NCBI RefSeq assembly: GCF_021655075.1
Contig: NZ_PPXX01000048.1
Span: 1 to 57,384 of the forward strand
Source: Clostridium sp. Cult2
Lineage (GTDB): Bacteria > Bacillota > Clostridia > Tissierellales > Tepidimicrobiaceae
Direction: 5' to 3'
DNA: 57,384 nucleotides
A model generated the notes under the pieces. It made no database searches. It was not told the DNA's origin and was given only the letters and a program-made list of their open reading frames with translations. Every line of letters starts with the position of its first letter. Position 1 is the stretch's first letter. Below, piece by piece: positions 36,404 to 46,618 of the stretch. The position numbers were made by a program, and so were the translations under genes.

Positions 36404-36416
36404 AAGGATGGGGAAG

Positions 36417-36812
36417 ATGACATATAACGCCTTAAATCAATATAAACAAAACACGGTATATACAGCTACTCCTGAAGAGTTAACCCTCATGTTATATGAT
36501 GGAGGTATTAAATTTATGAACATTGCTAAATACAATATAGAAAATAATCAGATAGAGAAAGCCCACCAGGCGTTAATTAGAGCACAGGATATAATAATAG
36601 AATTAAATTCATCATTAAATATGGAATATGAAATATCATCAAATTTAAGAAAACTATATGATTTTATTATAAATAAATTGATAGATGCAAATATTAGTAA
36701 AGACATTAAACCTATAGATGAAGCATTGGAAATAATAACTGACATGAGAGATACATGGAAAGAAGTAATGAAAGTGGTTAAAAAGAAGGTATATAAAAAT
36801 AGGCAGGTGTAG
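36417..36812 (+). CDS. fliS: Flagellin export chaperone FliS
   Basis: 131 residues from ATG 36417; the ATG at 36408 is in frame but only 2-3 nt from AAAGG, so the second is better spaced. FliS signature: NQYKQNTVYTATPEELTLMLYDGGIKFMNIAKYNIE, IEKAHQALIRAQDIIIELNSSLN and a C-terminal WKEVMKVVKK. It keeps flagellin unpolymerised in the cytoplasm until export. The next ORF begins 4 nt after the stop. Confidence 0.94.
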   Translation: MTYNALNQYKQNTVYTATPEELTLMLYDGGIKFMNIAKYNIENNQIEKAHQALIRAQDIIIELNSSLNMEYEISSNLRKLYDFIINKLIDANISKDIKPIDEALEIITDMRDTWKEVMKVVKKKVYKNRQV

Positions 36813-36815
36813 TTT

Positions 36816-37286
36816 ATGTCAACAGAAAGGATTGCTGAACTCATATCCATAACTAAAGAGAAAAATCGATTATTAAATAGTATGTACAATATTTCAAAGA
36901 AACAGATGGATAAAATAGAAAAAGAAGATATGGATAGTTTAACCAATATTATGGACAATAAGGATAGACTTATGAAAAAAATCGATAAATTAGATTTATC
37001 CTTTATAACCATATTTTCTCAGATTAAAAAAGAGAATTCAATTGATAGTATAGATGAATTAAATTTAGAGGAATATCCTAATCTAGGAGAATTAAAAGAG
37101 GTGGTTAAGGAAGTATCTTCAACTCTTATGACCATTTCATTGTTGGATGAGAAAAATACTCAAGCTATGAAAGAAAGACTAGAACAAACTAAATTAGAAC
37201 TAAGAAAATTAAAAGAAGGGAAAAAAGCATATAAAGGGTATAATGCATCTACAACGGAAAGTATATTAATAGATGAAAAGAAATAG
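36816..37286 (+). CDS. FliT/FlgN-like flagellar chaperone
   Basis: 156 residues, all-helical and charged, with a heptad-like pattern. The N-terminal ISITKEKNRLLNSMYNISKKQMDKIEKEDMDSLTNIMDNKDRLMKKIDKLD resembles FlgN/FliT chaperones. Its position immediately after fliS is where fliT usually sits, so a chaperone for FliD or the hook-junction proteins is likely. Sequence similarity between these small helical families is low; I am sure of the flagellar context, less of the exact partner. Confidence 0.7.
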   Translation: MSTERIAELISITKEKNRLLNSMYNISKKQMDKIEKEDMDSLTNIMDNKDRLMKKIDKLDLSFITIFSQIKKENSIDSIDELNLEEYPNLGELKEVVKEVSSTLMTISLLDEKNTQAMKERLEQTKLELRKLKEGKKAYKGYNASTTESILIDEKK

Positions 37287-37310
37287 GATATAGTATTGCC
37301 TATTTCTTTT
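37276..37310 (+). terminator. Terminator of the flaG-fliD-fliS operon
   Basis: AAAAGAAATAGG (37276-37287) pairs perfectly with CCTATTTCTTTT (37299-37310), 12 bp, overlapping the last stop codon, followed by TGTGTTTTTGG. Confidence 0.8.
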
Positions 37311-37344
37311 TGTGTTTTTGGCAAATGTTAATTTCAAGGAAATT

Positions 37345-37610
37345 TTATTCACAAATAATTGTTAAGGGTGAATATGAATTGTAAATTGTACACAATACAT
37401 CATCTTGTGGATAAGAAATTTAATACTACAAGAGAAATAATAAATATTAGGTAAAAAATTTGCTAAAAACAAGGAAAAAAGTAGAAAAAAATAGAATAAA
37501 AAACTTATGCAGATTTTATCAAGATAACAATCCACAAAATAATCTTGCTATAAACAGTTACCCACAAAAGAATCCACATTATCCACAAATAGCCCATGAA
37601 CTTATCCACA
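37345..37610. promoter_or_regulatory. DnaA-box cluster upstream of hpf
   Basis: Four perfect matches to the DnaA box TTATNCACA occur in 266 bp of AT-rich DNA: TTATTCACA 37345-37353, TGTGGATAA (reverse) 37406-37414, TTATCCACA 37579-37587 and TTATCCACA 37602-37610. One-mismatch boxes are at 37386-37394 (TTGTACACA) and 37558-37566 (TTACCCACA); two-mismatch boxes AATCCACA lie at 37528-37536 and 37570-37578. The stretch 37440-37520 between them is very A-rich. No dnaA or dnaN is adjacent, so this is either a DnaA-titrating/regulatory cluster or an unusual origin element. It is the main content of the 490-nt gap 37287-37777. Confidence 0.75.
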
Positions 37611-37698
37611 AACCATCAACAACAAATTGTTAATTATTTGATAAATAATTATTCAAAATTGATGAATAAACTTTTATAATAGAAAAACATTTTTTATG

Positions 37699-37727
37699 TT
37701 TACATACTCACCTTTTATGGGTATATT
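37699..37727 (+). promoter_or_regulatory. Probable hpf promoter
   Basis: TTTACA at 37699-37704 and TATATT at 37722-37727 are separated by 17 nt; TATAAT at 37727-37732 is an alternative -10. The AAAGGAGCTGGGG ribosome site of hpf follows about 30 nt later. Confidence 0.5.
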
Positions 37728-37777
37728 ATAATAATAAAGGATATAAGTTTTTGCTTATATGAAAGGAGCTGGGGTTT

Positions 37778-38308
37778 ATGAAACTAAATTTTGTTGGAAA
37801 AAACATGGAGGTCACAGAAGCTTTAAAAGATGTAACTGAGAAGAAATTAGGGAAATTAGACAAGTATTTTCAAAAGAATGCAGAAGGGAATGTAACTTAC
37901 AGTGTAGAAAGGAATAGAAAGATTATTGAAGTTACCATAAACCTACCTGGAACCATACTTAGGGCTGAAGAATCAAGTGATGATATGTATGCTTCTATTG
38001 ATAAAGCTGTAGATGTATTAGAGCGTCAAATTAGGAAGCATAAAACAAAACTTCAAAGAAGGTATAATAATGGTGAGACCATTAGATTTGAAAATATTAT
38101 GCCTCTAAATGATGAAGAAGAAGATAAACCAAGGGTTGTTAGGACAAAGAGATTTGATATGAAGCCTATGAATGTAGAAGAAGCTATTTTACAGATGGAG
38201 CTATTAAGACATAATTTCTTCGTATTCATGAATGCGGATTCTGATGATTTAAATGTTTTATACAAAAGAAAAGATGGCAACTATGGGTTGATTGAACCAG
38301 AGTTTTAA
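37778..38308 (+). CDS. hpf: Long-form ribosome hibernation promoting factor
   Basis: 176 residues with AAAGGAG upstream. The N-terminal S30AE domain (1-100) has MKLNFVGKNMEVTEALKDVTEKKLGKLDKYF and DMYASIDKAVDVLERQIRKHKTKLQRR. After an acidic linker, the C-terminal dimerisation domain is RVVRTKRFDMKPMNVEEAILQMELLRHNFFVFMN. Long HPF binds the 30S subunit and joins two 70S ribosomes into 100S dimers in stationary phase. It stands just upstream of secA, as in many Firmicutes, with one gene in between here. Confidence 0.95.
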   Translation: MKLNFVGKNMEVTEALKDVTEKKLGKLDKYFQKNAEGNVTYSVERNRKIIEVTINLPGTILRAEESSDDMYASIDKAVDVLERQIRKHKTKLQRRYNNGETIRFENIMPLNDEEEDKPRVVRTKRFDMKPMNVEEAILQMELLRHNFFVFMNADSDDLNVLYKRKDGNYGLIEPEF

Positions 38309-38331
38309 TAGTATAATTAAGATAGATTTAT

Positions 38332-38358
38332 AATTGCAGGATAGTATATCCTGCAATT
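38332..38358 (+). terminator. Terminator of hpf
   Basis: AATTGCAGGAT (38332-38342) pairs with ATCCTGCAATT (38348-38358), 11 bp, followed by TTATTTT. Confidence 0.85.
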
Positions 38359-38394
38359 TTATTTTACCTTAATAGGCAAAAGGGAGATGATAAC

Positions 38395-38913
38395 ATGTTT
38401 GTAGAAGCTATACTTATTTCTATAATCATTGGATTAATTAGAGGTGGTAAGTTAAAAAGATTTAAATCTATAAATCATAAGACCATCTGGGTTTTTATTT
38501 TGGGAATTTTAATTCAATACATATTTGTTTTTTTATCTAAAGTAGAAGAAATAGACGGCTTAAATAAATTATTGGTATACAATAAACAATTACAGATAAT
38601 TTCTTATATATTAATTTTAATAGGAGTTCTTACAAACATTAAACTTAGGTCTTTCTGGGCAATATTATTCGGATATGTGTTAAATTTTATTGTATTAATA
38701 TCTAATAACTGGGAAAGGCCAAACTTAATAAACAATCCTATGGTAGAAGATATTAAATTTCCAGTATTAGGGGATACAATTCTATTTTCAGAACCCTATC
38801 CAATTCCTAGAACAATGAGTTTAGGGGATTTGATTATTAGCTTTGGAATATTTGCCTTAATCCAAGAAATAATGCTTGGTGAAGATTCTTTTATGGGTGG
38901 ATATAGACTATAG
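38395..38913 (+). CDS. DUF5317-family membrane protein
   Basis: 172 residues, start after AAAGGGAG. Four to five hydrophobic segments; the family signature is the C-terminal SLGDLIISFGIFALIQEIM and the preceding periplasmic loop with LGDTILFSEPYPIPRTMSLGD. The N-terminus ISIIIGLIRGGKLKRF is also typical. Function is unknown. Family members are common in clostridia; here it sits between hpf and secA, on the same strand. Confidence 0.8.
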   Translation: MFVEAILISIIIGLIRGGKLKRFKSINHKTIWVFILGILIQYIFVFLSKVEEIDGLNKLLVYNKQLQIISYILILIGVLTNIKLRSFWAILFGYVLNFIVLISNNWERPNLINNPMVEDIKFPVLGDTILFSEPYPIPRTMSLGDLIISFGIFALIQEIMLGEDSFMGGYRL

Positions 38914-39009
38914 GTGTATCTATGCTGAATTATTATATCTTGTTTGAAATATTAATAAATGATAAAATGTAATAGTGGATATTAGTCAATATTGAAAGGC
39001 GGTAAAAGG

Positions 39010-41733
39010 ATGAAAAGCTTTTTAAATAAAATATTTGGTTCTTATAGCGAAAGGGAATTGAAGCGAATAGAACCTTTAGTAGATAAAATTGAAGCCTTAG
39101 ATGAGGATATGCAAAAATTATCTGATGAAGAACTTCAAAATAAGACTATAGAATTTAAAAACAGGTTAAACAATGGAGAATCTTTAGATGATATATTACC
39201 AGAAGCTTATGGGGTAGTTAGAGAAGCCTCTTATCGAGTATTAGGAATGAAACATTTTAGAGTTCAATTGATGGGGGGAATTATTCTTCATCAAGGTAGA
39301 ATTGCAGAGATGAAGACTGGAGAAGGGAAAACTTTAGTTGCTACTTTGCCAGCTTATTTAAATGGATTGACTGGTAAAGGGGTTCATATAGTAACTGTCA
39401 ACGACTACCTAGCAAAAAGGGATAGACAATGGATGGGAAAGGTATATGAATTTCTTGGCCTAACTGTAGGTTGTATTGTCCATGGTATGAGTAATGCAGA
39501 GAGGAAAGCTGCTTATAACTGTGATATTACCTATGGAACCAATAATGAATTTGGATTTGATTATTTAAGGGATAATATGGTCATCTATAAAGAGGAAATG
39601 GTTCAAAGAAAATTATACTATTCTATAGTGGACGAAGTGGATAGTATATTAATTGATGAGGCTAGAACTCCCTTAATAATATCTGGTCAGGGAGAAGAAT
39701 CCACTAAACTATATGAAGCTGCTGACTCCTTTGTAAGGACTTTGACTGGCAGGATATTGGATCCTAAAGAGGATAAAAGGGATCCTTTCGATAGGGAGAT
39801 AAAAGAAGAAGTAGTAGACTTTTTAATAGATGAAAAGGCTAGAACTTGTAATTTGACTGAAAAGGGAACTTCAAAAGCAGAAAGCTATTTTGGTTTAGAA
39901 AACCTAGCAGACCCAAGTAATATGGAAATAGCTCACCATATAAATCAAGCACTAAAAGCCAATAATATAATGAAAAGGGATATAGATTATGTGGTGAAGG
40001 ATGGAGAGGTAATAATAGTAGATGAATTTACTGGAAGGCTTATGTATGGTAGAAGGTACAGCGAAGGTTTACACCAAGCCATAGAAGCTAAGGAAAAATT
40101 ACATGTAAAATCCGAATCAAAAACCTTAGCTACTATTACGTTCCAAAACTATTTTAGAATGTATGAAAAATTAGCTGGTATGACTGGAACCGCTAAAACT
40201 GAAGAAGAAGAATTTAGGGAAATATATGGAATGGATGTAGTTGAGATTCCAACCAATGAACCAGTTATAAGAGAGGATTTTCCTGATATTGTATATAAAA
40301 ATGAAGGGGCAAAATTTAATGCTATAGTAAAAGAGATTAAGGAAAAACATAGCGTAGGCCAACCAGTTTTAGTAGGTACAATATCCATTGAAAAATCTGA
40401 AATCCTCAGTAAAATGCTTAAAAAGGAAGGTATACCTCATGAAGTATTAAATGCCAAACACCATGAAAGGGAAGCGGAAATAGTAGCCCAAGCAGGAAGG
40501 TTTGGAGCTATAACCATAGCAACTAATATGGCAGGAAGGGGTACGGATATTGTACTTGGTGGAAATCCTGAGTATTTGGCAAAATTAGAATTGAAAAAAA
40601 GAGGGCACTCAGAGGAAATAATATCTAGAGTTGATAGTTTTATGGATATATCCGATGAAGAGACCGTTAAGGCCAGAGAGGAATATAGAAAGCTATATGA
40701 ACAGCTTAAGCAAGATACGGAGCAAGAAGCAAAAGAGGTAATCAAGGTTGGTGGACTTCATATTATTGGTACTGAAAGGCATGAATCTAGAAGGATAGAT
40801 AATCAGCTTCGTGGTCGTTCTGGAAGGCAAGGAGATCCAGGTTCATCTAGATTTTATATATCCTTAGAAGACGATTTAATGAGACTCTTCGGCGGCGAGA
40901 GGATGAAGGATATGGTAGATGGTTTAAACATGCCTGATGATGAGCCATTGGAGCATAAATTACTTACTAGATCCATAGAAAATGCTCAAAGAAAAGTAGA
41001 AAGTAACAACTTCGCTATTAGAAAGCATGTATTACAATATGACGATGTAATGAATAAACAAAGGGAAGTTATATATGCTGAAAGAAGGAAAGTATTAGAA
41101 GGGGAAGATTTAAGAGAACATATCCTAGGGATGGTAAGAAATATAATAGAAGAGGCAGTAGAAATATATACAAGACAGAGCAAATATCCAGAAGAGTGGG
41201 ATATAAATGGATTAGAAAATCACTTAGGGAATATGTTTTTACCCAAGGGTACGCTTAAGATTGATGATATTGAATCCTTAGACAAGGAGAAACTAATAGA
41301 TGTACTTTATAATATTGGAGAAAAAAGATATGAGGAAAAAGAAGAAGAAATAGGAGAAGAACTATTTAGAGAAATAGAAAGGGTAATTTTATTACAGGTA
41401 GTTGATAGTAAATGGATGGATCACATAGATGCTATGGATCAATTAAGACAGGGCATAGGCTTAAGGGCTTATGGTCAAGAAGATCCAGTTAGAGCCTATC
41501 AAAATGAAGGATTTGAAATGTTTGAAGAGATGAATCATAGTATCCAAGAGGATACAGTAAGGTATTTGTACCATGTTCAATCACCAGAAAAAATGCAAAG
41601 AAAAAGAGTAGCAGAACCCTTAAACACAGGTGGCAAATCTCAACAACCAATTGTGAAAAAGAAAAAAATAGGAAGAAATGATCCATGTCCTTGTGGTAGC
41701 GGTAAAAAATACAAGAAATGTTGTGGAGCTTAG
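39010..41733 (+). CDS. secA: Preprotein translocase ATPase SecA
   Basis: 907 residues from ATG 39010; an in-frame TTG 18 nt upstream overlaps the AAAGGCGG ribosome site. Walker A MKTGEGKT (101-108), [13 protein letters not shown] in NBD1, the peptide-crosslinking domain, [14 protein letters not shown] and [21 protein letters not shown]-like motif VI region in NBD2, and a C-terminal zinc-binding SEC-C tail ([16 protein letters not shown]). SecA drives unfolded preproteins through SecYEG. Followed by a dispersed repeat and prfB, the conserved secA-prfB order of Firmicutes. Confidence 0.97.
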   Translation: MKSFLNKIFGSYSERELKRIEPLVDKIEALDEDMQKLSDEELQNKTIEFKNRLNNGESLDDILPEAYGVVREASYRVLGMKHFRVQLMGGIILHQGRIAEMKTGEGKTLVATLPAYLNGLTGKGVHIVTVNDYLAKRDRQWMGKVYEFLGLTVGCIVHGMSNAERKAAYNCDITYGTNNEFGFDYLRDNMVIYKEEMVQRKLYYSIVDEVDSILIDEARTPLIISGQGEESTKLYEAADSFVRTLTGRILDPKEDKRDPFDREIKEEVVDFLIDEKARTCNLTEKGTSKAESYFGLENLADPSNMEIAHHINQALKANNIMKRDIDYVVKDGEVIIVDEFTGRLMYGRRYSEGLHQAIEAKEKLHVKSESKTLATITFQNYFRMYEKLAGMTGTAKTEEEEFREIYGMDVVEIPTNEPVIREDFPDIVYKNEGAKFNAIVKEIKEKHSVGQPVLVGTISIEKSEILSKMLKKEGIPHEVLNAKHHEREAEIVAQAGRFGAITIATNMAGRGTDIVLGGNPEYLAKLELKKRGHSEEIISRVDSFMDISDEETVKAREEYRKLYEQLKQDTEQEAKEVIKVGGLHIIGTERHESRRIDNQLRGRSGRQGDPGSSRFYISLEDDLMRLFGGERMKDMVDGLNMPDDEPLEHKLLTRSIENAQRKVESNNFAIRKHVLQYDDVMNKQREVIYAERRKVLEGEDLREHILGMVRNIIEEAVEIYTRQSKYPEEWDINGLENHLGNMFLPKGTLKIDDIESLDKEKLIDVLYNIGEKRYEEKEEEIGEELFREIERVILLQVVDSKWMDHIDAMDQLRQGIGLRAYGQEDPVRAYQNEGFEMFEEMNHSIQEDTVRYLYHVQSPEKMQRKRVAEPLNTGGKSQQPIVKKKKIGRNDPCPCGSGKKYKKCCGA

Positions 41734-41748
41734 CCAATGACTGCCATA

Positions 41749-41835
41749 TGTCACCCTGAGAATTCCAGTATGAGCATAACTTAGGAAGGGTCTAAAAAAG
41801 ATTTTTCGCTGTCGATCAGAATGACAATAATATGG
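41749..41835. repeat. Degenerate dispersed repeat between secA and prfB
   Basis: TGTCACCCTGA (41750-41760) and GGAAGGGTCT (41784-41793) define one end; GATTTTTCGCTGTCGATCAG and AATGACA (41801-41826) the other. The same end motifs, TGTCACCCTGA..GAAGGGTCT and GATTCTTCGC..TTCAGAATGACA, occur at 49895-49989. A further TTAGAATGACAG copy is at 41836-41847. This is a member of a palindromic repeat family. Confidence 0.6.
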
Positions 41836-41894
41836 TTAGAATGACAGTAGGGGTGACCTTTGGTTGCCTGAATATGAAATTGAAAGGAGCAAAT

Positions 41895-42999
41895 ATGGAA
41901 GGAATTTATTTATATAAAGATAAAGTAGAAGAAATAAATCAAATGATAGACGAATTAGGTGTTTCACTTTGACTTAGATGGTTTAAAGAAAGAAATTGAA
42001 AAGCTAGAAAAGGAGTCTTTTGCAGAGGATTTTTGGGAGGATTCAGATAGAGCTCAGAAAATAATGCAAAAGGTAAGTAATTTAAAAGGCCAAGTAAAAG
42101 AATATGAAGATTTATTAGGTAGAATTGAGGATTTAGAGGTATTAATAGAACTAGCCATTGAAGAAGAAGATTATCAAGTATATAAGGAAATAGAAGTATA
42201 TTTTGAAATGCTATCAAAAAAAGCAGAAGAATTTAAGCTTTCCACCTTGTTAAAAGGAGAATACGACAAAAATAATGCTATTCTATCCATTCATTCAGGA
42301 GCTGGTGGATTGGAGGCTCAAGACTGGGCTGAAATGCTTCTAAGGATGTATAAAAGATGGGCTGAACAAAAGAGTTTTCAAGTGGAAATATTAGATTTAC
42401 TATCGGATACAGAAGGTGGAATAAAATCTGTTACTATGCTTATAAAAGGTTATAATGCTTATGGTTATTTGAAATCTGAAAAGGGAGTTCATAGATTAGT
42501 ACGAATTTCACCTTTCGATTCTTCCAATCGAAGGCATACATCTTTTGCTAGTATAGATATATATCCTGAATTAGATGATGATATAGATATAGAAATAAAT
42601 GAATCAGATATAAAGATTGACACCTATAGAGCAAGTGGAGCGGGAGGTCAACATGTTAATACTACTGACTCTGCTGTAAGGATAACCCATATACCTACTG
42701 GTGTTACAGTTCAGTGCCAAAATGAAAGGTCTCAACATAGTAATAGATTAACAGCTATGAATATGTTAAAGGCTAAACTTGTACAATTAAAAGAAGAAGA
42801 ACAAAAAGAGAGAATAGAAGATTTGCAAGGGAAGTACACACAAATAGCTTGGGGGTCTCAAATTCGTTCCTATATATTCCACCCCTATAGTCTGGTAAAA
42901 GACCATAGAACAGAGGCGGAGATAGGAGATGTCAATAGGGTTATGGATGGAGATATAGATTTGTTTATAAATGAATATCTAAAACAAAAGGCCTTCTAA
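41895..42999 (+). CDS. prfB: Peptide chain release factor 2, with programmed +1 frameshift
   Basis: Start ATG 41895 behind AAAGGAGC. The first 25 codons end in CTT followed by TGA at 41970-41972; skipping T41970 continues as GAC TTA GAT GGT in the next frame, giving a 367-residue protein. CTTTGAC with the upstream AGGTG (41957-41961) is the classic autoregulatory site: when RF2 is scarce, ribosomes stall at UGA and shift. The tripeptide region RISPFDSSNRRHTSF (SPF motif) recognises UGA/UAA and GAGGQHVN is the GGQ peptidyl-hydrolysis motif. The open frame from 41959 alone is incomplete. Confidence 0.95.
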
Positions 43000-43014
43000 T
43001 AGAGAAGGCTTTTT
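42986..43014 (+). terminator. Terminator of prfB
   Basis: AAAAGGCCTTCT pairs with AGAAGGCTTTTT around a 5-nt loop, overlapping the last codons and ending in a T-run. Confidence 0.85.
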
Positions 43015-43107
43015 TAAAGGATTTAGAATTATATATTTTTGTAGAAAATCTACTAAGATTATTAGTTGTTTTTATAATAAACTATAATTAATTGAAAGGA
43101 GACTAAG

Positions 43108-45201
43108 ATGGATATAAATAAAAGATTAGTAGAAGAATTTAATCTTAAACCTTTCCAAGTTTCAAATACTATTAATCTAATAGATGAAGGTAATACCATC
43201 CCCTTCATCGCTAGATATCGAAAAGAACAGACAGGCGATTTAAAGGATACGGTTTTAAGGGAATTATCGGAACGATTAAATTATCTAAGAAACTTAAAGG
43301 AAAGACAAGAAGAGGTAATAAGGCTTATTGAAAGTCAGGGGAAATTAACTGAGGATTTAAAGAAGGATATTTTAAAATCTGAAACCCTTCAAAGAGTAGA
43401 AGACCTTTATAGGCCTTATAGACCAAAAAGAAGGACTAGAGCAACTATTGCTAAGGAAAAGGGATTAGAAGGCTTAGCTAATATCCTATTATCCCAAGAA
43501 GTTGAACAGTTAAATGAGATAGTCAAATCCTATATTGATGAAGAGAAGGGAGTGAATACTGAGAAAGAGGCATTAACTGGAGCAATGGATATAATTGCAG
43601 AGGTAATTTCCGATAATGCAGAATATAGGGATATGATAAGGAAGATAGCCATTCAGAGGGGCATAATCCAAACTGAAGGTGTAGAAAAAGAGAAACAATC
43701 CGTATATGAAATGTATTATGATTATAAAGAACCTATCAAAACCATACCTAATCACAGAATTCTTGCAATAAATAGAGGAGAGAAGGAAAAAGCTCTTAAA
43801 GTCAATTTATTGTTCCCGGATGAAGAAATACTTTCAAAGATAAAATCCAATGTAATTATTGAGAACTCAACAGAAACGAAGGAATATTTAGAAACGAGCA
43901 TTGAAGATAGCTATAAAAGGCTAATATTCCCTTCCATAGAAAGGGAAATAAGGAGCAGTCTATCAGAAAGGGCAGAATTAGAAGCTATAAAGGTATTTGC
44001 TCTCAACTTGAAGCCGTTGTTAATGCAGCCTCCTATTAAGGGAAAAGTCGTTATGGGAATAGACCCTGCTTTCAGGACGGGTTGCAAAGTAGCAGTAATA
44101 GATGACACTGGGAAGTTATTGACTTTTACAACCGTATTTCCAACAGAACCACAAAATCAAGTGGATAAGGCAAAGAAGGAGTTAAAAGACCTTATTGATA
44201 GATATGGTGTAGAGATAATCGCTATAGGAAATGGAACTGCTTCTAGAGAAACTGAAATGATAATAGCGGAAATGGTTCAAGAAATCGATAAAAAAGTATC
44301 CTATATTATAGTAAATGAAGCAGGAGCTTCTGTATATTCAGCTTCGGAAATAGGCCAGGAAGAGTTTCCAGATTTAGATGTATCTATTAGAGGGGCTATA
44401 TCCATAGGAAGAAGGTTACAGGATCCTTTGGCAGAACTGGTAAAAATAGAGCCAAAACATATAGGTGTAGGCCAATATCAACATGATTTAAATCAAGTGA
44501 AATTAAATGAAGCTTTAGAAGGAGTAGTAGAAGATTGTGTTAACACAGTTGGAGTGGATTTAAATACTGCTAGCCCATCTTTACTAAAATATGTATCTGG
44601 TATTTCATCAAGGGTTGCTTTAAATCTTATTGAATATAGGGAAGAAAAGGGTAAATTTAGTAATAGAGAAGAGTTATTAAAGGTAAAAGGGTTAGGGCCT
44701 AAGACATTTACCCAATGTGCAGGATTCTTAAGGATTCCAGAGGGAGACAATCCATTGGATAATACAGCAGTACATCCAGAGTCCTATCCTATTGCTGAAA
44801 AGTTAATAGGCAAAAACATAGATGAAAACAATATAGAATCCATTTCAAAAGAACTTGGTGTAGGTATTTTGACCTTGAAAGATATAATTACAGAGCTTGA
44901 AAAACCAGGAAGGGACCCAAGAGATGAGATGCCAAAACCTATTTTTAGAACAGATGTATTAAAGATGGAAGATTTAAAAGAGGATATGGTGTTAACAGGT
45001 ACTGTGCGTAATGTAGTGGATTTCGGTGCCTTTGTAGACATAGGCGTTAAACAGGACGGATTAGTTCACATATCTCATTTATCAAATAAATATATTAAGC
45101 ATCCTAAGGAGGTAGTTAAAGTAGGGGATATTGTTAAGGTTAGAATACTAGAAGTAGATATTGACAGAGGAAGGATTAGCCTTAGCATTAAGGATGTTTA
45201 A
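43108..45201 (+). CDS. tex: Tex-family S1 RNA-binding protein
   Basis: 697 residues with GAAAGGAGA upstream. Order of domains: N-terminal helical region with NTIPFIARYRKEQTGDL and DLYRPYRPKRRTRATIAKEKGLEGL, a YqgF/RNase H-like domain (VMGIDPAFRTGCKVAVID, IGNGTASRETE), helix-hairpin-helix (SPSLLKYVSGISSRVALNLIEYREEKG, KGLGPKTFTQCAGFLRIPEGDNPLDNTAVHPE) and C-terminal S1 (GTVRNVVDFGAFVDIGVKQDGLVHISHLS). Tex is a widely conserved nucleic-acid-binding protein connected to transcription, still incompletely understood. About 20 residues shorter than many homologues. Confidence 0.95.
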   Translation: MDINKRLVEEFNLKPFQVSNTINLIDEGNTIPFIARYRKEQTGDLKDTVLRELSERLNYLRNLKERQEEVIRLIESQGKLTEDLKKDILKSETLQRVEDLYRPYRPKRRTRATIAKEKGLEGLANILLSQEVEQLNEIVKSYIDEEKGVNTEKEALTGAMDIIAEVISDNAEYRDMIRKIAIQRGIIQTEGVEKEKQSVYEMYYDYKEPIKTIPNHRILAINRGEKEKALKVNLLFPDEEILSKIKSNVIIENSTETKEYLETSIEDSYKRLIFPSIEREIRSSLSERAELEAIKVFALNLKPLLMQPPIKGKVVMGIDPAFRTGCKVAVIDDTGKLLTFTTVFPTEPQNQVDKAKKELKDLIDRYGVEIIAIGNGTASRETEMIIAEMVQEIDKKVSYIIVNEAGASVYSASEIGQEEFPDLDVSIRGAISIGRRLQDPLAELVKIEPKHIGVGQYQHDLNQVKLNEALEGVVEDCVNTVGVDLNTASPSLLKYVSGISSRVALNLIEYREEKGKFSNREELLKVKGLGPKTFTQCAGFLRIPEGDNPLDNTAVHPESYPIAEKLIGKNIDENNIESISKELGVGILTLKDIITELEKPGRDPRDEMPKPIFRTDVLKMEDLKEDMVLTGTVRNVVDFGAFVDIGVKQDGLVHISHLSNKYIKHPKEVVKVGDIVKVRILEVDIDRGRISLSIKDV

Positions 45202-45218
45202 ATTATGGGGGGATATAA

Positions 45219-46565
45219 ATGTGGGAAGTTGAAAAAATAATCAATAGTAAAAATGCATTTATTGGTGTGTTGAGCTCTAATTATGGTAGTGAAGAAAGGA
45301 AGCCTTTTAAAAAACATATAGAAAGCTATTTTAACAATGGTGGGGGTATGGTATATATATGTTCAAGAGATAATGAAGAGCAATGTATTAATTATTTGGG
45401 GAATATCTGGGAGCTAGATTTAAACCTTTTAATTAAAACAGGTAAACTTATGTTCATTAATAGGGATAACTTTTTATTAGAAGATAATATTGATTTAGAA
45501 AGGTTTCTAGGGGCAATTGAGATGGGGTTAACCTTATTGGATAATAAAGGGTCTAACAAAAATCAAGTTTATATAACCTTAGATTATTTTTGGAATTCAA
45601 TGGAAAATGATAAGGTAGAGTATATTTATAGGACATTTAAAAGCATGAATGCAATGGGGAAAACTGGATTTATTCTAAAGTATATTATAGAAGAGTTTAA
45701 TAGAAATTTTATTAATTATATGTTAGACAACCATGATTTTATTTTGGTGGATAGAGTTAACGATTTTGATTATTATACTTCTACCCAATTGGCACATGAA
45801 TCCTTAGCTTTACTAGCTAAATATCATGCTGTTGATGAAAGATATAAAAAAGCAATGATAAGAAACGAGTACTTAGAGACTTTAGGTGAGTTAATGGAAA
45901 GCACTGTCCACGATATAAACAATCTATTGGTTACCATATTAGGCTATGCACAACTTTCCCTATATCTACAAGATCCCGGAGAAATCAAAGAATACCTTGA
46001 AATAATTGCTAAGACTGCCTTAGATGGAAAAAGTATTACGGATAAAATAAAGAATCATACAAAGGGAATTTATGAATCTTTAAAAGAAATATATGAGTTT
46101 GACTATATAATAAATAATTCTATAGAGATGATAAAACACAAATTCAAGCGATTTGGTAGTGATAATAATAGTATGAAATTAGTGGTAGATTTAAACTCCA
46201 AAAGCCATATATATGCAAATGAATACGATATTAGACATTCCGTAATAAATATAATATTAAATGGAATAGACGCCATGGATAATAACGGTGTATTGACTGT
46301 AAAGACCTATGATGATGAAGAACATGCTGTATTGGAAATATCAGATACGGGAAAGGGTATGGATGAAGGTACTAAAAACAAAATATTCGATTCCTATTTT
46401 ACTACTAAAGGCTCAAAAGGTACGGGCCTAGGACTAAGTATTGCAAAGAAAATATTTCATAAGCATAATGGAAAGGTATATGTGGAAAGCAAATTAGGTG
46501 AGGGGACTAAGTTCACCATCTATTTTTCTTCAATGAGTATTAAAGATGATATTGCCCGTGTTTAA
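45219..46565 (+). CDS. Orphan histidine kinase with N-terminal MEDS-like sensor
   Basis: 448 residues, no membrane segments. Residues 1-200 resemble the MEDS (DcmR-like) sensory domain: IGVLSSNYGSEERKPFKKHIESYFNNGGGMVYICSRDN, then KTGFILKYIIEEFNR and a segment ending LAHESLALLAKYHAVDERYKKAMIRNEYLETLGEL. The phosphoacceptor is H231 in STVHDINNLL. The ATPase has N348 (NIILNGIDAM), DTGKG (376-380) and GTGLGLS (401-407). It is a soluble sensor kinase without an adjacent response regulator. It lies 17 nt from tex and 53 nt from the amidohydrolase. Confidence 0.85.
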   Translation: MWEVEKIINSKNAFIGVLSSNYGSEERKPFKKHIESYFNNGGGMVYICSRDNEEQCINYLGNIWELDLNLLIKTGKLMFINRDNFLLEDNIDLERFLGAIEMGLTLLDNKGSNKNQVYITLDYFWNSMENDKVEYIYRTFKSMNAMGKTGFILKYIIEEFNRNFINYMLDNHDFILVDRVNDFDYYTSTQLAHESLALLAKYHAVDERYKKAMIRNEYLETLGELMESTVHDINNLLVTILGYAQLSLYLQDPGEIKEYLEIIAKTALDGKSITDKIKNHTKGIYESLKEIYEFDYIINNSIEMIKHKFKRFGSDNNSMKLVVDLNSKSHIYANEYDIRHSVINIILNGIDAMDNNGVLTVKTYDDEEHAVLEISDTGKGMDEGTKNKIFDSYFTTKGSKGTGLGLSIAKKIFHKHNGKVYVESKLGEGTKFTIYFSSMSIKDDIARV

Positions 46566-46618
46566 AATAATGGTTATAATATTAATTAGTGTAACGAAAT
46601 AATTAGGGGGGAAGTTCA

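Noticed and set aside
41959-42999. prfB starting at GTG 41959
   Set aside because: That start would begin inside the frameshift region; an ATG with AAAGGAGC at 41895 and the CTTTGAC shift site give the normal RF2 N-terminus.
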